The notes under the pieces: generated by a model | Told to the model about the DNA's origin: nothing | Seen by the model: the letters and a program-made list of their open reading frames with translations, nothing else | Database searches by the model: none | In this document: piece after piece, positions 1-5,543 of the stretch | How the letters are laid out: every line of letters begins with the position of its first letter | Numbering within the stretch: position 1 is the first letter of the stretch | Program-made: the position numbers and the translations under genes | Assembly (NCBI GenBank): GCA_016791465.1 | Contig: JAEUWE010000110.1 | Coordinates: 1-7,656 of the forward strand | Source: Pseudobdellovibrionaceae bacterium | GTDB taxonomy: Bacteria; Bdellovibrionota; Bdellovibrionia; Bdellovibrionales; JAMPXM01 | Direction of reading: 5' to 3' | DNA length: 7,656 nt

Positions 1-665
1 TCGATAATAAACTGAAAAGCCATTGTCGCCAACACAAGGCCCATGAGACGCGCTACTATATTCATCCCGATGTGCCCAATGCGATCGGTGATTCGCGGGG
101 CCTCTTTCAGAGTCCAATACGATGCAACACCGACAATCCCAATCGCTCCATACAGCGCAATGTTTTTAAGCATTCCATCGGACTGATCGGCCAACATAAA
201 TACGGAAACAATTGCACCAGGCCCCGAAAGCAGCGGCATCGCAATCGGAAACACCGCGACATCTTCTTTTGCCGCTCCCTCATGCTCCTCATCCTTGGTC
301 GATCGACTGCGTGACGTCCTGGCATTGATCATATCCAGAGCCACAAAAAACAGGAGCACGCCACCGGCCACCTTGAGCGCTGGAAGTGTGATCCCATAAA
401 ACTTAAAAATAAAAGCACCAAGGCTCGCACAACCGACAAGAATCCCACTTGAAACAAGGGCTGCGCGAAGTGCGGTCCGCGTCCTCCGCTCCGGAGATTC
501 ATTGTGCGTCATGGCAAGAAAGGGACCTAATGCCCCAAGCGGATTCACAATCGTCAAAAGCGTCGTCAGAGAAACAAAAAAGAATGCGCCCACAGCCCCA
601 ATAGCAACAGCGGCTGAGACCTTGGTCAATTCCAATCTCATCGTCGAGTCCGACTCGCGCCCCAT
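1..665 (-). CDS. MarC-family integral membrane protein (partial at C-terminus)
   Basis: An open minus-strand frame of 221 codons reaches the left edge without a stop. MarC/SnatA (UPF0056) signatures appear in order: NPLGALGPF near residues 41-49, KVAGGVLLFFVALDMI at 98-113, FPIAMPLLSGPGAI at 139-152, and RLMGLVLATMAFQFII at 206-221. The visible frame ends just where family members read QFI(L)DG, so probably only a handful of residues are missing. Several hydrophobic helices are evident, with a charged loop (about residues 115-135, SRSRSTKDEEHE) between the two halves, so it is an inner-membrane protein. Despite the name, MarC proteins are not established as antibiotic-resistance determinants; SnatA-type members have been described as neutral amino acid transporters, and the substrate here is unknown. 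Two in-frame ATGs are possible, at 665 and 641. A TAG lies three codons upstream of 665. The AGAAGG before 665 sits only 2 nt away, so 641 (only a weak GGA upstream) remains a real alternative. Family assignment is firm, function is not. Confidence 0.9.
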   Translation of the reverse strand, partial: MGRESDSTMRLELTKVSAAVAIGAVGAFFFVSLTTLLTIVNPLGALGPFLAMTHNESPERRTRTALRAALVSSGILVGCASLGAFIFKFYGITLPALKVAGGVLLFFVALDMINARTSRSRSTKDEEHEGAAKEDVAVFPIAMPLLSGPGAIVSVFMLADQSDGMLKNIALYGAIGIVGVASYWTLKEAPRITDRIGHIGMNIVARLMGLVLATMAFQFII

Positions 666-724
666 GACCTTCTACGTGACAGCAATTGAAAACCAGTTGA
701 TAGTAGCGGGGTGAACACACTTCG

Positions 725-746
725 AACTCGCGGCTTAACGCGAGTT
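725..746. promoter_or_regulatory. Perfect 8-bp inverted repeat between divergent genes (possible operator or 5'-UTR hairpin)
   Basis: AACTCGCG (725-732) and CGCGAGTT (739-746) are perfect reverse complements around the 6-base spacer GCTTAA. The repeat lies 20 bases before the HiPIP start codon and about 60 bases before the marC-family start, inside the only region that can hold promoters for both. No run of T follows, so it is not an ordinary terminator. It could be a dimeric regulator's operator acting on either or both genes, or an RNA hairpin in the HiPIP leader that leaves the AGGTAGG ribosome site (754-760) free. The symmetry is seen directly; the role is inferred. Confidence 0.5.
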
Positions 747-766
747 GAAAAACAGGTAGGTCTACT

Positions 767-1123
767 ATGAGTACATCACGTCGTGACTTCTTGAAATTCT
801 CATCTCTTTCTCTCGTTGGCGCTGCCGCCTTCGGAACCCTCTCGTTCCGTCCCGCGACTGCCCTTGCTCAGGCTGGAAAGCTCCCTCTGGTTGGTCCAAA
901 CGATCCGAATGTCACCACTCTCGGATACGTCGCGGATGCTTCAAAAGTCGATAAAAAGAAATGGCCAAAGTATGCTGCCGGCCAGTCGTGCAGCAACTGC
1001 ATCCTTTTCAACGGTGGAAAAGTCACGACAGACGCAGAAGGCACCTGCCCGCTTTTCGCCGGCAAGCATGTTGCCGCCAAGGGCTGGTGCAATAGCTGGG
1101 CGAAAAACCCAGCCGCGAAATAA
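767..1123 (+). CDS. hip: High-potential iron-sulfur protein (HiPIP), Tat-exported
   Basis: This is a 118-residue periplasmic electron carrier holding one [4Fe-4S] cluster that cycles between the 3+ and 2+ states. The N-terminus carries a textbook twin-arginine signal, SRRDFLK at residues 4-10, then a hydrophobic stretch and a probable cleavage after Ala34 (ALA-QA). That leaves a mature protein of about 84 residues, the usual HiPIP size. The cluster ligands are Cys75, Cys78, Cys94 and Cys108, spaced CX2CX15CX13C as in the family, with the typical CPLFAGK and GWCNSW contexts; Tyr54 may be the conserved aromatic residue near the cluster. Tat export fits, because HiPIPs fold with their cluster before crossing the membrane. 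The start is set by AGGTAGG at 754-760, 6 nt before ATG. The gene stands alone: divergent marC upstream, strong terminator downstream. HiPIPs deliver electrons to photosynthetic reaction centres or terminal oxidases; the partner is not encoded here. Confidence 0.95.
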   Translation: MSTSRRDFLKFSSLSLVGAAAFGTLSFRPATALAQAGKLPLVGPNDPNVTTLGYVADASKVDKKKWPKYAAGQSCSNCILFNGGKVTTDAEGTCPLFAGKHVAAKGWCNSWAKNPAAK

Positions 1124-1153
1124 TCCAAGACTTCAGTCTAGATGGATAAGCAT

Positions 1154-1186
1154 AAAAGAGGAGCGCGAGTCGCTCCTCTTTTTTAT
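1154..1186 (+). terminator. Rho-independent terminator after the HiPIP gene
   Basis: A perfect 12-bp stem, AAAAGAGGAGCG (1154-1165) with CGCTCCTCTTTT (1171-1182), encloses the loop CGAGT and runs into a T tract (1179-1184). It starts 30 bases after the HiPIP stop codon and isolates that gene from the next plus-strand gene. Confidence 0.9.
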
Positions 1187-1213
1187 GGCACTATTCCGAG
1201 TTAAACTTATTCT

Positions 1214-1786
1214 ATGAATAGACTCCACGTCGCCTTCTTTAAAAGTGCAGTCCTTCTCTTGACGATCAACACCGCTCTCATGACCAGCCCGCTGGCCAAT
1301 GCGCAAGAAGCAGAGACGGCCCCTCCACCGCCAGCTGCTGGCGAGACGGTCAAATGCCCTCAGTACAAAGTCTACTACATCGACCCCGCAACTCAGTTCT
1401 TCACTCCGCCCGTTCCAATCGAAGACCATGCCGAATTTGTCTTCTGCTCTGACCACAAGAAACTCGACGAGCTTCGCGCTCGGCTCAAAACGATGAAGCC
1501 CATCCGAAGTCACGCCGACATCGACACGGCCCGAATCAAAGTGGTGCCCAAAGGTCGCCCCGATGACGCAATCACCTTTTGCTCAACAGGCGAACTCACC
1601 TTCCGCGGAAAGCAGTACCGCGTCGACCGTCGGTTCTTCGAGCCCGCCTTGGTTTCAATTCAAACCGAAGGCGACAAGCGCCGCTCGATGGCCATCGAGC
1701 AAGAAACCGAAGATGAGCGCCTCGTCGACAAGCAGGCTCAGCAGAAGAAAGCACAGGGTTCACGCGAGCCCGCCAAGGCCCCCTAG
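1214..1786 (+). CDS. Secreted protein of unknown function, three cysteines
   Basis: I do not recognise this 190-residue protein. It begins with a Sec-type signal peptide: basic start (MNRLH), hydrophobic core around residues 8-22, and probable cleavage after Ala30 (ANA-QE). A short Pro/Ala-rich linker (about 36-42) follows, then a compact region (about 45-150) with three cysteines: Cys48 (KCPQ), Cys78 (FCSD) and Cys123 (FCST). The last 40 residues are highly charged and rich in Gln, Lys and Glu, probably disordered or helical. No lipobox is present, so it is probably a soluble periplasmic or exported protein. Three cysteines allow one disulfide plus one free thiol, or an intermolecular link. 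ATG at 1214 is the first in-frame start after a TAA at 1202-1204, but no good Shine-Dalgarno precedes it. Only about 30 bases separate it from the upstream terminator. Coding is supported by the clean signal peptide and full-length frame; function is open. Confidence 0.8.
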   Translation: MNRLHVAFFKSAVLLLTINTALMTSPLANAQEAETAPPPPAAGETVKCPQYKVYYIDPATQFFTPPVPIEDHAEFVFCSDHKKLDELRARLKTMKPIRSHADIDTARIKVVPKGRPDDAITFCSTGELTFRGKQYRVDRRFFEPALVSIQTEGDKRRSMAIEQETEDERLVDKQAQQKKAQGSREPAKAP

Positions 1787-1818
1787 GGCTAGCATTACAA
1801 TTTGACTCACCGCGCCCT

Positions 1819-1842
1819 AGCCTCTCGGCCGAGTGCTTTTTT
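1819..1842 (+). terminator. Possible weak terminator after the 190-residue protein gene
   Basis: AGC-CTC (1819-1824) can pair with GAG-GCT (1831-1833 and 1835-1837), with one bulged T at 1834 and the loop TCGGCC, and it leads into TTTTTT at 1837-1842. The stem is only about 6 bp. Its position 33 bases past the stop codon is right, but strength is doubtful. Confidence 0.4.
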
Positions 1843-1900
1843 CAACTTCAACCCCTGCTATTGCTTCAAAACCCTGTTCAGAGTTCATTGCCCAAAGAAC

Positions 1901-1916
1901 GAGAGCCGTCGCTCTC
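1901..1916 (+). promoter_or_regulatory. Small 5'-leader hairpin before the 277-residue protein gene
   Basis: GAGAGC (1901-1906) and GCTCTC (1911-1916) form a perfect 6-bp stem with the loop CGTC. It ends just upstream of the strong purine-rich ribosome site AAAAGGGGG (1922-1930), which lies 4 nt before the ATG at 1935. It may be an mRNA leader hairpin or a small operator; no T tract follows, so it is not a terminator. No convincing sigma-70 promoter was visible in the preceding 100 bases. Confidence 0.35.
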
Positions 1917-1934
1917 TGTCCAAAAGGGGGATGA

Positions 1935-2768
1935 ATGTACCGTGCGCTGAATTTGGGATTAGTCGCATTCGTATTGGGATTGGTTGTTTCAAATAACGCC
2001 GCCAATGCAGCAACCACTGCTGACCTACAAACAAAACACTTCACCACGCGTGCCGATGCTGAGTTTCTCGAGGCCCTCGAAAACCTCCGCGCCTCTGGCC
2101 TCATCACTGACCAAGAGCTCGAAAAGCAATTTGCGATCGATGAAGTGACGGTCAACGAATCAGAAACCGCTCTCACTCGTCGTGAGCTCACAGCCAACGG
2201 TATCAACATCGAGCTTCCGCCTGTTAACAACACGGGAATTGCAGACACAATCAGCGGACTCAACATCGAAGATCTTGGCGACATCAAAACTTGGGTCACC
2301 CTTGGCGCCAAGCTCTGGAAACTCATCGAAGCCAACGTTCCCGTTGCCAACGTTCAGACTCAGACGGTTTCGGTATTGCCGGCAGGCCTTCAGTGGACTG
2401 ACATGGAATCATGGCAGGGCCCATTTGCTAAGAGCTACACCATCACCGCAAAAAACCTCTACGGCATGACGGTGATCTCGCAAACCTACACGGTCGCCTA
2501 CAACTACGGCGGAAGCGTGAAAGGAAAAGGCCAATTCCTTGCGAACGCCACCATTATTCCGACTGCTGTTGAAGTGATGTGGGGCTTTAAACTCGGAAGC
2601 GAGCTTGCCGTCGGCACGACGCTCAACACTGGTACCTATGAGAACCCAGTTCCCGGCGTTGACCTCACGGTCAAATGGAAGATGGATTCGATCTTAAAAC
2701 ACATCGAAGGACGCGATCAGTTTTTTGTTCGAGGCGACGGCTCACATAAGCACGTCACTCTCCACTAA
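1935..2768 (+). CDS. Secreted protein of unknown function, no cysteines
   Basis: This is a 277-residue protein with a Sec signal peptide (hydrophobic core about residues 6-19, probable cleavage after Ala25 in ANA-AT), giving a mature protein of about 252 residues. Residues 30-95 look helical and charged (AEFLEALENLRASGLITDQE). Residues 140-260 alternate hydrophobic and polar positions and are rich in Thr, Val, Tyr and Gly, suggesting a beta-rich domain. A notable block is LWKLIEANVPVANVQTQTV at about 127-145. The C-terminus ends in a histidine-containing tail (RGDGSHKHVTLH). There are no cysteines, lipobox or further membrane helices, so it is probably periplasmic or exported. I have only a vague impression that such WKxIE-xxPVxNV proteins recur in marine and predatory bacteria, which I cannot verify. 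The start is well supported by AAAAGGGGG ending 4 nt before ATG; another ATG at 1931 is out of frame. It is monocistronic, ended by the terminator at 2789. Confidence 0.85.
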   Translation: MYRALNLGLVAFVLGLVVSNNAANAATTADLQTKHFTTRADAEFLEALENLRASGLITDQELEKQFAIDEVTVNESETALTRRELTANGINIELPPVNNTGIADTISGLNIEDLGDIKTWVTLGAKLWKLIEANVPVANVQTQTVSVLPAGLQWTDMESWQGPFAKSYTITAKNLYGMTVISQTYTVAYNYGGSVKGKGQFLANATIIPTAVEVMWGFKLGSELAVGTTLNTGTYENPVPGVDLTVKWKMDSILKHIEGRDQFFVRGDGSHKHVTLH

Positions 2769-2788
2769 GCGGAACAACTCACCAAAGC

Positions 2789-2823
2789 AAAAAGCCTTCG
2801 GAATTCACCGAAGGCTTTTTTTA
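2789..2823. terminator. Bidirectional terminator between convergent genes
   Basis: A perfect 13-bp stem, AAAAAGCCTTCGG (2789-2801) with CCGAAGGCTTTTT (2808-2820), has the loop AATTCA. On the plus strand it is followed by T7 (2816-2822). On the minus strand the A run becomes T5. It lies 20 bases past the plus-strand stop and 22 bases past the lpd stop, so it can end both transcripts. Confidence 0.93.
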
Positions 2824-2845
2824 TTTTGACACCCAGACTGACCAA

Positions 2846-4261
2846 CTAGCCCTGACGAGCTCGTTTATCGACAGCCAAAGCGGCCTCGCGAATCACCTCA
2901 GAAAGCGTTGGATGTCCATGGAAGCTTCTTGCGATATCCTCGCTGCTTGCCGAAAACTCCATCGCCACGACTGCCTCTGAAATGATCTCAGACGCTCTTG
3001 GTCCAATAATGTGAACTCCAAGGACGCGATCCGTCTTTTCATCAGCCAGGATTTTCACCTGACCATCTGTCGCCCCGAGCGCCCTGGCGCGACCATTGGC
3101 AATAAATGGAAATGCTCCCACTTTATAGGCTTTGCCCTGCGTCTTTAATTGCTCTTCGGTTGCGCCAACGCTCGCCACTTCTGGCCACGTGTAGATCACA
3201 CTTGGAACCGTTTCGTAGTTCACGTGCCCTGGCTTTCCAGCAAGAATCTCAGCAACAGCAACGCCTTCTTCTTCAGCCTTATGCGCCAGCATCGGACCAC
3301 GAACCAAATCACCAACCGCATAGATTCCGGGAACTGCGGTTTGGAAGTGATCATCGATTGGCATCACGCCACGGTTGTCGACCTTAAGACCCACAGTCTC
3401 AAGCCCGAGCCCTTCGCTATAGGGCCTGCGGCCCGCCGCAACCAAAACGAGGTCGCCTTTGAATTCAACTTTCGCCCCATCAGCGGCTTCGGCTTTCACC
3501 GTCACGCCGGAGCTCGATGCCTCAACTGCAGAAACCTTAGTTGAAAGCGAGAACTTCATGCCCTGCTTTTCAAGAATCTTGAGGAGCTGTTTGGCAATAC
3601 CCTGATCCGTTGCTCCACAAATCATCGGCGCATACTCAATGACCGTGACCTCGGATCCCAGTCGCTGCCACACGGATCCAAGCTCAAGACCGATAACGCC
3701 CCCACCGATGACCAAAAGTTTTTTTGGAACTTGATCAAGCTCCAAAGCTTCAGTCGAGGAAATCACCTTTTTCCCGTCGAACTTCGCAAACGGCAGCTCG
3801 CTTGGAACAGAGCCTGTTGCCAGCATGATCTTCTTGCCGACAAGCTCCTCGGTTTTTCCATCCTTGAGTTTAACGGAAACAGCAAAGCCATCACCCGATT
3901 TACCTTTGAGGGCACCCATGCCATCAAAGACGGTGACCTTGTTTTTCTTCATGAGAAACTGAATACCGTCGGTCAGACCCTTTACGATCTTTACTCGACG
4001 ATCCATCATGGCTTTGAGATCAAGCTCCACCTTCGCCATCTTCACGCCATGCTGGGCAAAGTCACCATGAGCAGCCATCGCGTAGTGCTCACTCGACTCA
4101 AGCAAAGCTTTTGACGGAATACAGCCGACATTGAGGCAGGTCCCGCCGAGTGTACCGCGTTTTTCGACAACAGCGACTTTCAAGCCAAGCTGACTTGCGC
4201 GAATTGCTCCTGTGTACCCCGCCGGACCACCACCAATAATAACCAGATCAAATGTCGACAC
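2846..4261 (-). CDS. lpd: Dihydrolipoyl dehydrogenase (E3 of 2-oxoglutarate dehydrogenase)
   Basis: This FAD enzyme reoxidises the dihydrolipoyl group on E2 and passes electrons to NAD+. At 471 residues it has the normal length. Visible features are the N-terminal FAD fold IIGGGPAGYTG (8-18), the redox disulfide Cys42-Cys47 in GGTCLNVGCIPSK, the second dinucleotide fold for NAD at VIGGGVIGLELG (184-195), the FAD-contacting AVGDLV motif (315-320), and the C-terminal dimer-interface motif HGHPTLSE with His450 and Glu455 as the catalytic pair. I chose the GTG at 4261 because AGAGAGG (4270-4276) sits 8 nt before it and the protein then begins MSTFDLVIIGGG, typical of Lpd. A longer frame from TTG at 4279 would add six residues and overlap that ribosome site. 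It is the last gene of the operon, 33 bases after sucB with no terminator between, so this E3 is co-expressed with the oxoglutarate complex; it could also serve pyruvate dehydrogenase. Confidence 0.96.
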   Translation of the reverse strand: MSTFDLVIIGGGPAGYTGAIRASQLGLKVAVVEKRGTLGGTCLNVGCIPSKALLESSEHYAMAAHGDFAQHGVKMAKVELDLKAMMDRRVKIVKGLTDGIQFLMKKNKVTVFDGMGALKGKSGDGFAVSVKLKDGKTEELVGKKIMLATGSVPSELPFAKFDGKKVISSTEALELDQVPKKLLVIGGGVIGLELGSVWQRLGSEVTVIEYAPMICGATDQGIAKQLLKILEKQGMKFSLSTKVSAVEASSSGVTVKAEAADGAKVEFKGDLVLVAAGRRPYSEGLGLETVGLKVDNRGVMPIDDHFQTAVPGIYAVGDLVRGPMLAHKAEEEGVAVAEILAGKPGHVNYETVPSVIYTWPEVASVGATEEQLKTQGKAYKVGAFPFIANGRARALGATDGQVKILADEKTDRVLGVHIIGPRASEIISEAVVAMEFSASSEDIARSFHGHPTLSEVIREAALAVDKRARQG

Positions 4262-4269
4262 GATGTCTG

Positions 4270-4276
4270 CCTCTCT
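4270..4276 (-). promoter_or_regulatory. Shine-Dalgarno site that fixes the lpd start
   Basis: AGAGAGG on the minus strand lies 8 nt upstream of the GTG at 4261. It is the only purine-rich block in the sucB-lpd gap and argues against starting at the TTG at 4279, which overlaps it. Confidence 0.7.
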
Positions 4277-4294
4277 CAAAACAACCGAATAAAA

Positions 4295-5542
4295 TTAAAG
4301 CTCAAGCATGATGCGAGTCGGATCTTCGATGTTCTCTTTAACGCGAACAAGGAAGGTCACGGCCTCTTTACCGTCAATCATGCGATGATCATAGCTCATC
4401 GCCAGATACATCATCGGACGAATCGCGATCTCTTTTGTCGAACCGTTTTGTATCACAACCGGACGATCTTCGATCTTGTGCATACCGAGGATTCCCGATT
4501 GTGGAGCATTCAAAATCGGTGTCGACATGAGCGAGCCGTAAACACCGCCATTTGAAATCGTAAACGTTCCACCCGAGAGATCATCAACCGTGATTTTTCC
4601 GTCGCGAGCCTTCAGTGCAAAAGCTTTGATCGCAAGTTCGATCTCAGCGATTGAAAGCTTATCGGCGTTCTTAATCACTGGAACGATAAGACCCTTCTCT
4701 GTCCCAACAGCAACGCCGATATTAAAAAAGTCTTTGTAGATAATGTCCGTGCCATCGATCGAGCCGTTGACCTGCGGAATCTCCTTCAGCGCCTCAATAC
4801 AGGCCTTAACGAAGAAGCCCATGAAACCAAGGCCTGTTCCGTACTTCTCTTTAAACTTGTCCTTGTAGCGATCGCGAATCGCCATCACCGTCGACATATC
4901 GACTTCGTTGAACGTCGTTAAAATCGCAGCTGTGTGCTGTGCCTGTACAAGACGCTCAGCAATGCGCTTTCGAATTGTCGTCATTGGTACGCGACGCTCG
5001 CCACCTGTCGCCACTGGTGCAGAACGAGGAGCGGGAGCCGAAAAACCACCGTTCACACTCGCACCCAGGCCGCCAACACCTTTTGCACCTATGGCACCTT
5101 CGGCATCCGCTTTTGTCAGACGACCGTCTTTTCCAGTTCCTTGGATTTTCGATGGATCGAGCTTGTGCTCATCAACGACGCGACGAACAGCGGGGCTTAA
5201 ACCCATTTCCGCCGCAGGCGCAGCTGGTGCCGCAGGCGGAGCTTTCGCGGATGCCACCGGTGCCTCAACATTCTTTGCCGGCTGCGTGAGTCCTGCCGTA
5301 GCAACACCCTCGGTATCAATCACAGCGACCGTCGCGCCGATTTTGACAACATCTCCCGCCTTTGCAAGCGTCGTCAAGACACCGTCATTTGGTGCAACAA
5401 CCTCTACACTCGCTTTGTCGGTCTCCAGCAGCAGAATCACCTCGTCGCGCTTAACGAACTCGCCGGACTTCTTTGCCCATTCACCAATCGTTGCTTCCGA
5501 AATCGACTCACCAACTGCTGGAACTTTAATATCTGCTTTCAT
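4295..5542 (-). CDS. sucB: Dihydrolipoyllysine succinyltransferase (E2 of 2-oxoglutarate dehydrogenase)
   Basis: This is the core of the complex: it carries the succinyl group on lipoyl-lysine and transfers it to CoA. At 415 residues it has one lipoyl domain (about 1-78) with the lipoylated Lys43 in LLETDKASVEV. An Ala/Pro linker (about 93-112) follows, then a peripheral subunit-binding domain (about 114-147, SPAVRRVVDEHKLDPSKIQGTG), a second Gly/Ala-rich linker (about 150-180), and the acyltransferase domain (about 183-415). The active site is SYDHRMIDG with His386 and Asp390. The single lipoyl domain, the FNEVDMSTVM segment and the adjacent sucA identify it as the succinyl rather than the acetyl enzyme. 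The ATG follows the sucA stop by one base. Its ribosome site AAGAAGG (5549-5555) lies inside the last sucA codons, 6 nt from the ATG, so translation is probably coupled to sucA. Confidence 0.97.
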   Translation of the reverse strand: MKADIKVPAVGESISEATIGEWAKKSGEFVKRDEVILLLETDKASVEVVAPNDGVLTTLAKAGDVVKIGATVAVIDTEGVATAGLTQPAKNVEAPVASAKAPPAAPAAPAAEMGLSPAVRRVVDEHKLDPSKIQGTGKDGRLTKADAEGAIGAKGVGGLGASVNGGFSAPAPRSAPVATGGERRVPMTTIRKRIAERLVQAQHTAAILTTFNEVDMSTVMAIRDRYKDKFKEKYGTGLGFMGFFVKACIEALKEIPQVNGSIDGTDIIYKDFFNIGVAVGTEKGLIVPVIKNADKLSIAEIELAIKAFALKARDGKITVDDLSGGTFTISNGGVYGSLMSTPILNAPQSGILGMHKIEDRPVVIQNGSTKEIAIRPMMYLAMSYDHRMIDGKEAVTFLVRVKENIEDPTRIMLEL

Positions 5543-5543
5543 C

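Noticed and set aside
1..665. Reading the MarC-family gene as an antibiotic-resistance determinant
   Set aside because: The family name is historical. Nothing in the sequence or context supports a resistance role.
1133..1513. A 126-codon minus-strand open frame across the HiPIP terminator and the start of the 190-residue protein gene
   Set aside because: It would read through a strong hairpin and overlaps the signal-peptide coding region on the other strand; no recognisable motif.
1796..1807. Promoter-like hexamers TACAAT (1796-1801) and TTGACT (1802-1807)
   Set aside because: Each resembles a sigma-70 element, but they are in the wrong order and neither has a partner at 16-18 bp spacing.
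1783..1820. Inverted repeat CTAGGGC (1783-1789) with GCCCTAG (1814-1820)
   Set aside because: The 7-bp arms are separated by 24 bases, and the left arm overlaps the stop codon of the 190-residue protein gene. This is likely chance; the shorter hairpin at 1819-1842 is the better terminator candidate.
1817..2350. A 177-codon minus-strand open frame antisense to the 277-residue protein gene
   Set aside because: It has Ser/Arg-rich composition, no family motif, no ribosome site and no signal peptide. The plus-strand gene has a signal peptide and a strong ribosome site.
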